DNA from: Rhodobacter sp. CACIA14H1
GTDB lineage: Bacteria > Pseudomonadota > Alphaproteobacteria > Rhodobacterales > Rhodobacteraceae
Assembly (NCBI GenBank): GCA_000500915.1
Contig: AYNO01000016.1
Span: 1-36,842, forward strand
Length of the DNA stretch: 36,842 nt
Reading direction: 5' to 3'
Part shown: positions 24,726 through 33,730 of the stretch, one piece after another
Layout: each line of letters opens with the position of its first letter
How positions within the stretch are numbered: position 1 is the stretch's first letter
Program-made: the position numbers and the translations under genes
Notes under the pieces: model-generated
The model's input: the letters and a program-made list of their open reading frames with translations, nothing else
What the model was told of the DNA's origin: nothing
Databases searched by the model: none

Positions 24726-26171
24726 ATGGACAGCGTGCATATGACCATCGACACCCAGCTTCTGATCGGCAACAGCTTCGAGGCGGGGCAAGAGGCGAAG
24801 GAGCAGATCCTGAACCCCCGCACCGGCGGGCTGATCCTCGAAGTGCCGGAGGCATCGACCGCGCAGGTGGACCGCGCCGTCGCCGCCGCCCGCGCGGCCT
24901 TCGACACATGGTCGCGCACCACGCCCGCCGAACGCGCCGCCGCCCTGCTGCGGATCGCGGACCGGGTGGAGGCGGAGGCCGACAGCTTTGCCGCGCTGGA
25001 GGCGCTGAACTGCGGCAAGCCCATCAACGCGGCGCGGAATGACGAGATCCCGGCCATCGTGGACTGCTACCGCTTCTTCGCGGGCGCCGTGCGCTGCCAG
25101 CATGGCGCGGTGGCGGGGGAATATCTGGCGGGCCATACGTCGATGATCCGGCGCGACCCCATCGGGGTGATCGCGTCCATCGCGCCGTGGAACTATCCCT
25201 TGATGATGATGGCATGGAAACTGGGGCCGGCCATCGGGGGCGGGAATACGGTGGTGTTCAAGCCGTCGGAGCAGACGCCGCTGACCGCGCTGAAGATGGC
25301 GCGGATTTTGGCCGAGGAACTGCCGGAAGGGGTGGTCAGCATCGTCGCGGGGCGCGGGCAGACGGTGGGTAACTACCTGATCAACCATCCGCAGGTGGAC
25401 ATGATTTCCCTGACGGGCGACGTGGCCACGGGCAAGAAGATGCTGGATGCCGCCGCCAAGACGGTGAAGCGGACGCATCTGGAACTGGGCGGCAAGGCGC
25501 CCGTGATCGTCTTCGACGATGCCGATGTGGGCGAGGTGGTCGAGGGGCTGCGCGCCTTCGGCTATTACAATGCGGGGCAGGATTGCACGGCGGCCTGCCG
25601 CATCTATGCGGGGAAGAAGGTCTATGACCGGCTGGTGGCGGACCTGACCTCTGCCGTTTCGACCATCGCGCTTGGCAACGAGGATGACAGCACGAACGAG
25701 ATCGGACCGCTCATCTCGCTCCGCCAGCGGGACCGTGTGGCGTCCTTCGTGAACCGCGCCCGCGAGGTGAACCATATCGAGATCACCACGGGCGGCGAGG
25801 TGATGGATCAGGGCTTCTACTACCGCCCCACCGTCATCGCCGGCGCGAAGCAGGAGGACGAGATCGTGCGGCGCGAGGTCTTTGGTCCGGTCGTGTCGAT
25901 CACGCCGTTTTCGGATGTGGATACGGCGGTGGCATGGGCGAATGACAGCGATTACGGTCTGGCTTCGTCGGTCTGGACCAAGGATGTGGGCCGCGCCATG
26001 GCGACGGCGGCGCGGCTGCGCTATGGCTGCACCTGGATCAACACGCATTTCATGCTGACGAACGAGATGCCGCATGGCGGCCTGAAACAGTCCGGCTATG
26101 GCAAGGACATGTCGGCCTATGCGCTGGAGGATTACACCGTCGTCCGGCATGTGATGGTCAAGCACGGCTGA
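24726..26171 (+). CDS. patD: gamma-aminobutyraldehyde dehydrogenase-like aldehyde dehydrogenase
   Basis: The 481-residue cytoplasmic NAD+-dependent enzyme is of the PatD/YdcW type, which oxidises 4-aminobutanal (from putrescine) to GABA. The coenzyme segment is [35 protein letters not shown], the catalytic glutamate is in [17 protein letters not shown] (about 255), and the nucleophilic cysteine is in [13 protein letters not shown] (about 289). The GQDCTA form, with T and A after the cysteine, is frequent in aminoaldehyde dehydrogenases. AGGGAGG lies six bases before the ATG at 24726; a second in-frame ATG is at 24741. Its place at the end of a polyamine transporter operon supports the substrate assignment, which is still an inference. 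No aminotransferase making the aldehyde is in the window. Confidence 0.87.
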   Translation: MDSVHMTIDTQLLIGNSFEAGQEAKEQILNPRTGGLILEVPEASTAQVDRAVAAARAAFDTWSRTTPAERAAALLRIADRVEAEADSFAALEALNCGKPINAARNDEIPAIVDCYRFFAGAVRCQHGAVAGEYLAGHTSMIRRDPIGVIASIAPWNYPLMMMAWKLGPAIGGGNTVVFKPSEQTPLTALKMARILAEELPEGVVSIVAGRGQTVGNYLINHPQVDMISLTGDVATGKKMLDAAAKTVKRTHLELGGKAPVIVFDDADVGEVVEGLRAFGYYNAGQDCTAACRIYAGKKVYDRLVADLTSAVSTIALGNEDDSTNEIGPLISLRQRDRVASFVNRAREVNHIEITTGGEVMDQGFYYRPTVIAGAKQEDEIVRREVFGPVVSITPFSDVDTAVAWANDSDYGLASSVWTKDVGRAMATAARLRYGCTWINTHFMLTNEMPHGGLKQSGYGKDMSAYALEDYTVVRHVMVKHG

Positions 26172-26317
26172 TCCCGCCCCGCTAAAACGCCCCTCCGCGC
26201 CGCCGTTCCGGTATCTGCGCGCGGGGGGTGCGCGGGAACCAGCCCGCGCCCGATCCCGACAGGACCGCGTCTCAACCGACGGGCCGGAACAGGCCCGCAT
26301 GACAGGGACATGGACCG

Positions 26318-26794
26318 ATGATCACCGCGCCGCAGGCGACCGCCTTTGCCGAACTGCTATCGCCCTATCTCCGCGCCCCCTGGCGCGACCATCAGGAACC
26401 CGACGGGATGATCCTGCGCACCGCCCATCTGGGGCGCGATCTCGGCGGGTCGGTCGTGGCCGAGCGGCAGGGCGCCGGGTGGCATGTCTATGGCTGGACC
26501 CATCCGGTCCGCGCCGATCTCCCCTCGCCCGCGCTGCGGTTGCGCGTCCAGACCACGCTGGACCAGTCCACCCCCTGCGCGACCCGTGCGGCGCGTTGCC
26601 TGCTGGAAGAGGTGCTGACCATGATCCTTGCCGAGGAAGTGCCGGCGGGCCGCGCCTGGTGGTCGCAGATCGACAATATCCGGATCGAGGATATCGACGG
26701 CCTGCACCGCGCCCTTGCGGGCCGGACCGGTGCCGCGCCGAAGGCCCGCACGCTGCCGGACCTGCTGGCGGAGCTGGGGCAGAGGCTGCACTGA
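26318..26794 (+). CDS. hypothetical protein
   Basis: No family was recognised. The 158-residue soluble protein starts MITAPQATAFAELLSPYLRAPWRDHQEPDGMILRTAHLGRDLGGSVVAERQGAGWHVYGWTHPV, with no signal peptide or transmembrane helix. The middle is helix-prone (ATRAARCLLEEVLTMILAEEV) and the end is LPDLLAELGQRLH. Codon third positions are strongly G/C like neighbouring genes, supporting coding. An AGGGAC sequence lies about ten bases before the ATG. It follows the dehydrogenase gene by 146 bp and may be expressed separately. The hairpin and 22-nt repeat block lies just downstream. Confidence 0.6.
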   Translation: MITAPQATAFAELLSPYLRAPWRDHQEPDGMILRTAHLGRDLGGSVVAERQGAGWHVYGWTHPVRADLPSPALRLRVQTTLDQSTPCATRAARCLLEEVLTMILAEEVPAGRAWWSQIDNIRIEDIDGLHRALAGRTGAAPKARTLPDLLAELGQRLH

Positions 26795-26803
26795 CCTGGC
26801 GGA

Positions 26804-26952
26804 GCGCGGGGCGCAGGGCCCCGCGCAAGCCATTCCTGTCGCCGCCGCGCGGCACGCGCGGCGACGACGGCGCGAGGGGACGCACGCGTCCCCTCTGTCC
26901 GCGCGGGACGCGCGGCCATTCACCCCTTGTGGATATTTGGGGACGGAAAATG
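26804..26952. repeat. intergenic hairpin block ending in a conserved 22-nt element (copy 2)
   Basis: The stretch opens with a perfect 9-bp stem (GCGCGGGGC / GCCCCGCGC, 26804-26826), continues with CGCCGCGC / GCGCGGCG and GAGGGGACG / CGTCCCCTC and ends at the 22-nt block 26931-26952, identical to 10462-10483. As at the first copy, it lies at the 3' end of a minus-strand gene (the flavoprotein, stop at 26967) facing a plus-strand gene. The hairpins differ in sequence between the copies while the block is identical. Confidence 0.65.
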
Positions 26953-26966
26953 CGGCGCGTTGTCCT

Positions 26967-28124
26967 TCAGGCTGTCCTGCCCGCGAAGGCCGCTGCTGCC
27001 CGCCCCGCCCAGCGTCCCGTCGCCCAGCAGCCGGTGAGCAGGTAGCCGCCGGTCGGGGCTTCCCAGTCCAGCATCTCGCCGCAGGCAAAGACGCCGGGCA
27101 TCGCGCGGAGTTCCAGCCCTCCGGTCAGGGCGTCCCGCATGATGCCGCCCGCGCTGGAGATCGCCTCGTCCAGAGGGCGCGGGCCTGCGAGGCGCAGGGG
27201 CAGGGCCTTGACGGCCGCGGCCGTGCCCATCGCGCGACCGGCTTCCATCACCAGCGCCACCGCGACTGGCGAGAGGCCCAGTTTGCGCAGGCGGTTGGCA
27301 AGGGTTTCGCCCGGTTTCATCCGGGCCAGCCGGGTTTCCACGTCCCGCACGGGCAGGTCCGGCAGGAAGTCGATGCAGAGGCTTGCCCCGTCGCGCAGGG
27401 CGGCCGAGACGGCGTAGATGCCGCCGCCTTCGAGCCCCCGCGCCGAGACGACGAATTCGCCGCGTTCGCGCCGGTCGCCGACGAGCAGTGCGGCGCCCTT
27501 CACCGGCTGGCCGAAATGGCGGGCCATATGGGGCGACCAGTCCACCGCGAATCCCATGTTGGCGGGGCGGAACGGCGCGATGGCGACGCCGCGTGCCTGC
27601 AGCCAGGGAACCCATGCCGCATCCGAGCCGAGCCTTGGCCAGCTTGCGCCCCCCAGCGCCAGCACAACCACGCGGGGATGCAGGACCTGCGGGCCGTCCG
27701 GCGTGTCGAAGCGCCAGCCATCCCGGTCGAACCCCGTCCAGCGCCAGCGCAGCCGCAGCTCCACGCCCGCCTTCCCCAGCCGCCCCAGCCAGGCCCGCAG
27801 CAGCGGCGAGCCCTTCATCGCAAGGGGAAAGACCCGCCCCGACGAACCGGCGAACACCTCCTGCCCCAGCCCGCGGCACCAGTCCCTGACCTCGTCCGGG
27901 CCGAAGGCGCGCAGGGGCGGTGCCAGCCAGTCCGCCCCGTAGGCCGCGAGGAATGCGGCCTGTCCTTCGTCCTTGGTGACGTTCAGGCCCGATTTGCCGG
28001 CCATCAGGAACTTGCGCCCTGCCGAGGGCTTCGCCTCGCAGATCACGACCTTGCGTCCGGCGGCGGCCAGCTCCTCGGCGGCCATCAGGCCGGCAGGTCC
28101 CGCCCCGATCACCAGCGCATCCAT
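26967..28124 (-). CDS. NAD(P)/FAD-dependent oxidoreductase, TIGR03862/HI0933-like flavoprotein
   Basis: The 385-residue protein opens with a Rossmann FAD-binding motif, MDALVIGAGPAGLMAAEELAAAGRKVVICEA (G-x-G-x-x-G with the terminal acidic residue). GRKFLMAGKSGLNVTKDE follows, which is characteristic of the HI0933/YhiN-like flavoproteins, as are VVVLALGGASWPRLGSDAAW near residue 140 and the C-terminal FACGEMLDWEAPTGGYLLTGCWATGRWAG. The physiological substrate of this family is unknown. Neither a signal peptide nor a membrane anchor is seen. It is divergent from the HNH gene with 35 bp between starts, so their promoters overlap. Confidence 0.87.
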   Translation of the reverse strand: MDALVIGAGPAGLMAAEELAAAGRKVVICEAKPSAGRKFLMAGKSGLNVTKDEGQAAFLAAYGADWLAPPLRAFGPDEVRDWCRGLGQEVFAGSSGRVFPLAMKGSPLLRAWLGRLGKAGVELRLRWRWTGFDRDGWRFDTPDGPQVLHPRVVVLALGGASWPRLGSDAAWVPWLQARGVAIAPFRPANMGFAVDWSPHMARHFGQPVKGAALLVGDRRERGEFVVSARGLEGGGIYAVSAALRDGASLCIDFLPDLPVRDVETRLARMKPGETLANRLRKLGLSPVAVALVMEAGRAMGTAAAVKALPLRLAGPRPLDEAISSAGGIMRDALTGGLELRAMPGVFACGEMLDWEAPTGGYLLTGCWATGRWAGRAAAAFAGRTA

Positions 28125-28159
28125 CTTGCCCTCGCCGCCTGCCGCGCCATCATCCGCCC

Positions 28160-28444
28160 ATGGACCCGATCTGCCCCATCTGCCTGCGCCCCGTCCCGCC
28201 GGACGTGCCGCAAAGCCTGCACCACCTGATCCCGAAACTGAAAGGGGGCAAGGGGGGTGCGACCGTTCTGGTCCATCACATCTGCCACAAGGAAATCCAC
28301 GCCCGTTTCACCGAGGCCGAACTGGCCCGCCATTTCAACACGCCCGAGGCGATCCGCGCCGATGCGCGGATGACGGGCTTTCTGGATTGGGTGGCGCGGC
28401 GTCCCCCCGGGTTCCTGTCGCGTGTCCCGAAGAAGCGGCGCTGA
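28160..28444 (+). CDS. small HNH-type nuclease domain protein
   Basis: The 94-residue protein is a single HNH module. CPIC near residues 5-8 and HICHKEIH near 55-62 supply zinc or fold cysteines, with HHLIPKLKGG near 20-29 providing the first metal-binding histidines. The classical asparagine of HNH is not obvious. This small type is common in Proteobacteria and its substrate is unknown; a nuclease activity is inferred from the family. The basic end (FLSRVPKKRR) could contact DNA. No toxin-antitoxin, restriction or phage genes are nearby, so a standalone housekeeping role is as likely as defence. The start is decided by the conserved opening MDPICPICLRPVPPDVPQS; no Shine-Dalgarno is visible. 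Confidence 0.75.
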   Translation: MDPICPICLRPVPPDVPQSLHHLIPKLKGGKGGATVLVHHICHKEIHARFTEAELARHFNTPEAIRADARMTGFLDWVARRPPGFLSRVPKKRR

Positions 28445-28466
28445 TGCGGCGCGTTGCGCCATGGCC

Positions 28467-29500
28467 CTAACGGCCCTGCGGCCCGGATCGCCGCGACAGG
28501 GCCAGCCGCATCAGCGTGCGTTCCATCACCGCCATCGCCGGCGCACGCGAGGACGAGCGCAGCGTGAGGTCGGTTTCGACAAGATCGGAAATGGCGCGTT
28601 CCAGCGCGGGGGCGCCCCATTGCTGCGCCTGACGCGCCATGGCATCGCGCAGCTTGAACGGGATGCCGCGTGCCTTGGCGATGCCGGATTGCACGCCTGC
28701 CGGATCGGTGACGGCCATGTGCAGGGCGCGGAAATGGCGCATCGCGGCGATGCAGAGCGCGACGGCCTGTGTTCCCTGCCCCTCGAGCCGCCGCAGCAGG
28801 GGGCCGATCTCTTCGGCCCGGCGGTCGGCGACGGCGGTGACGAGTTCATCCACCTCGGCCTCGATCGTGGCGGGGGCGAGTGCCGCAATCTCGGCCGGGG
28901 TCAGGGGCGTGGGGTCGGCGTGTTTGTAGAGCGCGATCTTTTCCAGCGTCTGGCGGAAATCGCCCGGGTCCAGCGCACGGGCAAGGGCGGTCAGGTCTGT
29001 CATCGCCTCGCGGTCGATGGAGGTGAGACCCGCCTTCTTCAGCGCATCCTCGATCTCCTCGCGCCCCGGCGGGTCGTCGTAGAGCGCGATGGAGACTGCC
29101 GCAGGATGCCTGTCGAACAGGGTCTTCAGGGCGGATTTGCCGGTCAGGCTGCCCGCCGTCACCACGATCTGCGCATCGCCCGTGCGCCAGTCCTTCAGCG
29201 CGGCGTCGATGGTGGCGGTGAGGCTGTCGGTCGCATCCTCGACAAAGGCGACGCGGGGGCCGGGAAAGAAGCCCTGCGCCTTCATCGCATCCATCAGCAG
29301 GGCCGCGTCCTTGCGCAGGTCGGCGGCGGGGATCCGGGTCAGCCGCATCTCGGATTCGCCCTGCGGACCGATGAGGGCGGCGATGGCCTCCTGCCGCTTC
29401 AGCGCGACGCGCATCGGGTCGGCGCCGGAAATCAGCAGCCCCGCCTTGCCGGGGTCGGGCGGGCGCAGTAGCGCGTGGCCTCCAGCCCCTTGAGGATCAT
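28467..29500 (-). CDS. holA: DNA polymerase III subunit delta HolA (one-base frameshift near the start)
   Basis: HolA is the delta subunit that opens the sliding clamp in the clamp loader. The body from PDPGKAGLLISGADPMRVALKRQEAIAALIG onward is a normal delta subunit, with YDDPPGREEIEDALKKAGL mid-chain and a helical C-terminal collar domain. The natural start is the ATG at 29500, which overlaps the lptE stop as ATGA and gives [14 protein letters not shown]. That frame meets the rest only if one C is added on the coding strand near 29457-29463. Corrected length is 344 residues. The uncorrected long frame starting at 29591 has an unrelated N-terminus and overlaps lptE by 95 bp. The gene closes the leuS-lptE-holA series and converges with the HNH gene. 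Confidence 0.85.
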
Positions 29501-29988
29501 GGAAGTTTCTGCGCCATGGCGACCAGTTGCGTGACCACCTGATCGGCCAGCAGGGCGGACAGCCGCCGCGCGGCGTCATCCTCGGCGGCAAGGCCCGCGA
29601 CGGTGGTGCCGGTGGCGGACCACGAGGTAAAGCCCTTGGCCGTGCCGCCCGCCACCCGTTCGCCCGTCCTGCGCGACGTCAGGCTGTAGGTCGCGCTGCC
29701 CTTCAGGGTGTAGCGCGTGGTCACGTTGGTCGCGGTGATGCCGCCGGATTCGCGCGTGGCGGACAGGCTGTAGGCAAGGTCGTATTCTGCCGCCTGCGGC
29801 CGGCCCAGACGGGATTCGACACGGGCGGTGAATTCGAAATCCTCGCGCGTGACGGGTGCCGCCACGGCGACGCGCCCGCGCAGTTTCGTCGCACCGCCCG
29901 CCGGTCCATAGGCGGGGGTGAAGCCGCAGGCCGCAAGCGGCAGGGCAGCAAGGCCAAGCAGGAACAGACGGCGGTCAGACCACGACAT
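29497..29988 (-). CDS. lptE: LPS-assembly lipoprotein LptE
   Basis: The 163-residue lipoprotein begins [23 protein letters not shown], with the lipobox LAAC and the cysteine near residue 21 as the lipidation site. It plugs and supports the outer-membrane LptD translocon for LPS. The rest matches alphaproteobacterial Lpt[47 protein letters not shown] and, at the end, [21 protein letters not shown]. It overlaps leuS by 14 bp upstream and holA by 4 bp (ATGA) downstream, so the three genes are tightly coupled. This order is common in the group and supports the call. Confidence 0.88.
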   Translation of the reverse strand: MSWSDRRLFLLGLAALPLAACGFTPAYGPAGGATKLRGRVAVAAPVTREDFEFTARVESRLGRPQAAEYDLAYSLSATRESGGITATNVTTRYTLKGSATYSLTSRRTGERVAGGTAKGFTSWSATGTTVAGLAAEDDAARRLSALLADQVVTQLVAMAQKLP

Positions 29989-32530
29989 TGATGATGCGCC
30001 CCGGGACGACGATGATCTTCTTCACCGGCTGACCGGCGAGGAACTTGACCACAGCTTCGTCTGCGAGGGCGATCTTTTCAACCTCGGTTGCAGGCATGTC
30101 CTTCGGAACGGTGATTTCCGCCCGCCGCTTGCCGTTGATCTGGATGGGGAGGGTGACGGAATCCTCCACCAACAGCGCGGGGTCGGCTTTGGGCCACGGG
30201 GCCTGCGTCACCAGCCCCGTGCCGCCCAGCATCGCCCAGACCTCTTCGGCCAGATGCGGGGTCATGGGCTGCATGAGCTGGGCCATGACGCGCAGGGCAT
30301 CGCGTTTCGCGCCCGCGCCGGCCTGCGACCGCTGGACGGTGTTGGTGAATTCGTAAAGCTTGGCGATGGCCTTGTTGAAGGCAAAGTCTTCGATGCCCTT
30401 CGTCACCTCGTCCACCGCCTTGGCCGTGGCGCGGGCAAGGGCCGTGTCCTCGGCCGCATTGGCGGGGGTGTCGGACTTCGCCACCTCGTCCGCGATGCGC
30501 CAGACGCGGGAAAGGTGTTTGAACGCGGCTTCCGCCCCCGATGCCGTCCATTCCACGTCGCGTTCGGGCGGGCTGTCGGACATGACGAACCAGCGGGCGG
30601 TATCGGCGCCGAACTGGGCGATGATGTTCATCGGGTCCACGACGTTCTTCTTGGACTTGGACATCTTGGCCGAGGGGATGATTTCCACCGCCGTGCCGTC
30701 CTTCAGTGTGGCGCCTGCATCGGTGCGGATCACGTCTTCGGGCAGGTGATAGACCGGTCGGCCATTGCCATCGCGGGTCAGGTAGATTTCATGCGTCACC
30801 ATGCCCTGCGTGAACAGCGCGTTGAAGGGTTCCACCGCCTTTTGCGGCAGGTGGCCGGTCTTCTGCATCGCGCGGGCGAAGAAGCGGGAATAGAGCAGGT
30901 GCAGGATCGCGTGTTCGATGCCGCCGATATACTGGTCCACGTTCATCCAGTAATCCGCATCTTCCGCCACGGTGGGCGTGGTGGCGCGGGGGGCGGTGAA
31001 GCGGGCGTAGTACCACGAGCTGTCCACGAAGGTATCCATCGTGTCCGTCTCGCGCCGGGCCTTCGCGCCGCATTTCGGGCAGGTGCAGTCGCGCCATGTC
31101 GGGTGACGGTCCAGCGGGTTGCCCGGCACGTCGAAGGTCACGTCATCGGGCAGGGTCACGGGCAGGTTCGCCTTCGACTCCGGCACCACGCCGCAGGCGG
31201 GGCAGTGGACGACGGGGATGGGGCAGCCCCAGTAACGCTGCCGGCTGATGCCCCAGTCGCGGAGGCGGAACTTGGTCACGCCCTTGCCGTAACCGTTTGT
31301 TTCGGCGTGGGAAATGGCGGCGGCGATGGCCTCTTCGCCGGTCTGGGTTTCACTGCCGGCGAAGCCGCGCACATAGGTCACGCGTTCGGATTTCATCGGA
31401 ACGAAGGCCTCGGCCAGCGGGGCGTCCCGTTCGCCCTCTGCGACGAAGACCGCCTTGATGGGCAGGCCGTATTTCGTGGCGAAGTCGAAGTCGCGCTGGT
31501 CATGGGCCGGGCAGCCGAAGATGGCGCCGGTGCCGTAATCCATCAGGATGAAGTTGGCGATCCAGACCGGCAATTCCCATGACGGGTCCAACGGGTGTTT
31601 GACCCGGATGCCGGTGTCGTAGCCGATCTTTTCCGCCGTCTCGATCTCTTCCGCGCTGGTGCCACCCTTGCGGCATTCCGTGACGAAGGCCGCGACGGCA
31701 GGGTCATGCTCCAGCGCCTTGGCAAGCGGGTGGTCGGCCGAAATGGCGGCGAAGGACGCGCCCATCAGCGTGTCGGGGCGGGTGGTGTAAACCTCCAGCT
31801 TTTCGAATCCCGTGGGCGCACCGACCGTTTCAAAGGCGAATTGCAGGCCGCGCGACTTGCCGATCCAGTTCGCCTGCATCAGGCGCACCTTTTCCGGCCA
31901 GTCCGTCAGGGTATCCAGCGCGTTCAGCAGGTCTTCGGAATAGTCCGAAATCTTGAAGAACCACTGCGTCAGCTCGCGCCGCTCCACCGCCGCGCCGGAT
32001 CGCCAGCCCTTGCCGTCGATCACCTGTTCATTCGCAAGGACCGTCATGTCCACCGGGTCCCAGTTCACCACGGCGTTCTTGCGATAGACGAGTCCCGCTT
32101 CCAGCATGTCGATGAACATGGCCTGCTGCTGGCCGTAATATTCCGGGTCGCAGGTGGCGAATTCGCGGGACCAGTCGATCGACAGGCCCAGCGGCCTCAT
32201 CTGGGCGCGCATGTCGGCGATGTTGCCATAGGTCCAGTCCTTGGGATGGCCGCCGCGTTCCATCGCGGCATTTTCGGCGGGCATCCCGAAGGCGTCCCAG
32301 CCCATCGGGTGCAGCACCGAATACCCCGCCGCCGCCTTCTGCCGCGCCACCACGTCGCCCATCGTGTAGTTGCGCACATGCCCCATGTGGATGCGCCCCG
32401 ACGGATAGGGGAACATCTCCAGCACGTAATACTTCGGCCTGGCCGGGTCGCGCCTTGCCGTGAAGGCCCCGGCCTTGTCCCATGCCTCCTGCCATTTCGG
32501 TTCGGTCTGGGACGGTTCGTAGCGCGACAT
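29975..32530 (-). CDS. leuS: leucyl-tRNA synthetase
   Basis: This class I synthetase of 851 residues charges tRNA-Leu with leucine. The HIGH-type motif is HMGH in [15 protein letters not shown] (about 46-60), and the KMSKS loop is [14 protein letters not shown], near residue 622. The editing (CP1) domain lies between, including the [15 protein letters not shown] segment. Two cysteine pairs (CPACG near 451 and CPKCG near 490) suggest a zinc site. [13 protein letters not shown] precedes the KMSKS part as expected. The start at 32530 gives the typical [18 protein letters not shown]. It lies upstream of and overlaps lptE. Confidence 0.96.
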   Translation of the reverse strand: MSRYEPSQTEPKWQEAWDKAGAFTARRDPARPKYYVLEMFPYPSGRIHMGHVRNYTMGDVVARQKAAAGYSVLHPMGWDAFGMPAENAAMERGGHPKDWTYGNIADMRAQMRPLGLSIDWSREFATCDPEYYGQQQAMFIDMLEAGLVYRKNAVVNWDPVDMTVLANEQVIDGKGWRSGAAVERRELTQWFFKISDYSEDLLNALDTLTDWPEKVRLMQANWIGKSRGLQFAFETVGAPTGFEKLEVYTTRPDTLMGASFAAISADHPLAKALEHDPAVAAFVTECRKGGTSAEEIETAEKIGYDTGIRVKHPLDPSWELPVWIANFILMDYGTGAIFGCPAHDQRDFDFATKYGLPIKAVFVAEGERDAPLAEAFVPMKSERVTYVRGFAGSETQTGEEAIAAAISHAETNGYGKGVTKFRLRDWGISRQRYWGCPIPVVHCPACGVVPESKANLPVTLPDDVTFDVPGNPLDRHPTWRDCTCPKCGAKARRETDTMDTFVDSSWYYARFTAPRATTPTVAEDADYWMNVDQYIGGIEHAILHLLYSRFFARAMQKTGHLPQKAVEPFNALFTQGMVTHEIYLTRDGNGRPVYHLPEDVIRTDAGATLKDGTAVEIIPSAKMSKSKKNVVDPMNIIAQFGADTARWFVMSDSPPERDVEWTASGAEAAFKHLSRVWRIADEVAKSDTPANAAEDTALARATAKAVDEVTKGIEDFAFNKAIAKLYEFTNTVQRSQAGAGAKRDALRVMAQLMQPMTPHLAEEVWAMLGGTGLVTQAPWPKADPALLVEDSVTLPIQINGKRRAEITVPKDMPATEVEKIALADEAVVKFLAGQPVKKIIVVPGRIINVVV

Positions 32531-32599
32531 CTGGAAGCCTCGGCGTTCGGGTTGCGCGCGTGGTTATACAAGCCGCAACGCCAAGGTCCAGTGATGGCG

Positions 32600-32833
32600 T
32601 CAGCGCGGCGGGGTGCGCCGGACCGTGACCCCGTCGCCCGAGAAGAGCCGCAGCAGCGGGCCGATCTGCCAGAGCGCCGAAAGCCCGACGAGGATATAGA
32701 CGATCCGCGACAGGGCCGCGTCCTGTCCGCCGAAGATCGCCGCGACCAGATCGAACTGGAACAGCCCGACGAGCAGCCAGTTGATTCCGCCGATCACGAT
32801 CAGCAGCAGGGTAAGTGTGTTGAGCCAGTACAT
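32600..32833 (-). CDS. DUF378 family small membrane protein
   Basis: The 77-residue protein has two transmembrane helices: LNTLTLLLIVIGGINWLLVGLF (about 4-25) and IVYILVGLSALWQIGPLLRLF (about 44-64). The GGINWLLVGLFQFDLVAAIFG stretch is the signature of DUF378. A basic end (RRTPPR) probably faces the cytoplasm. Function is unknown. A GGAGG sequence, read on the minus strand, lies a few bases before its ATG. It sits about 70 bp upstream of leuS and downstream of the DUF3576 gene on the same strand. Confidence 0.85.
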   Translation of the reverse strand: MYWLNTLTLLLIVIGGINWLLVGLFQFDLVAAIFGGQDAALSRIVYILVGLSALWQIGPLLRLFSGDGVTVRRTPPR

Positions 32834-32891
32834 GCATGTCCTCCGCTTGGTGAGCGGAGGGCCAACGGCAGGGCCGCGCGATGGTTCCGGA

Positions 32892-33446
32892 TCAGAGCTT
32901 GGTGTCCTGGATCCGCAGCTGGCGGGCGCGGGTCAGGATCGCATCCTCGATCGCGCGGACGGTGCCGGGATCGACCGCCCCGCCGCCCCGCGACTGCAGC
33001 GCGACCTTCAGGCTGCGGGCATCCAGCGCCGGGTCCTGCACATAGATCGTCGCGCGATAGGCGCGGCCACCGCCGGGGGGCGTGCCGTAGCCCGTCACGA
33101 TGACGCCGGTGAAGGGGTCCACCGATTCGATGGGCAGGAAGTTAAGCACGTCCTGCGCGGCGACCCACAGGTACTTGTTCACCTCGACCGTCGTGTTCGG
33201 GTCGTCGGCATTCGAGAACAGGTCCCAGATCGTCGAACGCGGCTGGTCCTCGCCGCTGGCGCGGGCGAGGGCGGCACGCTGCGCCTCGGCCCGTTCGCGG
33301 CGTTCCGCGGTCTGTTCCGACGGGATCGAGGGCGCGTTGCGGCGGAACAGGCCGCTGTCGCCGCCCATGAAGCCCGAACCGCAGGCCGTGAGGGTCATGA
33401 CGGTGCCGCCGATCAGCGCGACTCGTGCCAAGCGATGCAGGTTCAT
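32892..33446 (-). CDS. DUF3576 family lipoprotein
   Basis: The 184-residue protein begins MNLHRLARVALIGGTVMTLTACGSG; the lipobox LTAC puts the lipidated cysteine at about residue 22. The family segment is TIWDLFSNADDPNTTVEVNKYLWVAAQDVLNFLPIESVDPFTGVIVTGYG followed by YRATIYVQDPALDARSLKVALQSRGGGAV, characteristic of DUF3576. It is probably anchored in the envelope, facing the periplasm. Its role is unknown. The start at 33446 is set by the signal peptide; a longer frame to 33617 adds only low-complexity residues. It precedes the DUF378 and leuS genes on the minus strand and is divergent from the porins. Confidence 0.85.
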   Translation of the reverse strand: MNLHRLARVALIGGTVMTLTACGSGFMGGDSGLFRRNAPSIPSEQTAERRERAEAQRAALARASGEDQPRSTIWDLFSNADDPNTTVEVNKYLWVAAQDVLNFLPIESVDPFTGVIVTGYGTPPGGGRAYRATIYVQDPALDARSLKVALQSRGGGAVDPGTVRAIEDAILTRARQLRIQDTKL

Positions 33447-33616
33447 CCGGTCCCCCGTTGGTCCTTTGGATGCGTGTCTAGCCCACCGTTCAGGGCGTGC
33501 CAAGGCTTTTCCCCCGCCGCGCCGCGCCCGCAGGCGAGGCTGCCGCAGGCGGGGCAGAGGGCTGCGCGAAGGGGGTCGCGGCGGACTGTGGCAAGACTGC
33601 ACCACGCATCGCGGCA

Positions 33617-33632
33617 TTAACTTTCGATAATC
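33617..33632 (+). promoter_or_regulatory. porin upstream element, copy 1
   Basis: TTAACTTTCGATAATC at 33617-33632 matches the element at 34996-35011 (TTAACTTTTGTTAATC) at 14 of 16 positions. It lies 114 bp before the first porin's ATG, against 105 bp for the second. Half-sites TTAAC and (A/T)TAAT are spaced ten bases apart, one helical turn, as for a dimeric regulator. The protein bound is unknown. Confidence 0.45.
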
Positions 33633-33730
33633 GTCCGTCGTTGCATTCCCCGTCCGTAAGATTGATTAACAACTCATCCCCAACCCGGATTCCCCTGGGG
33701 TGGGCGTTCCTAAGACAACGAGGGAAAACG

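Noticed and set aside
28160-28444. HNH protein as part of a restriction or phage-defence system
   Set aside because: Neighbours are housekeeping genes; no methylase, helicase or toxin partner is present.
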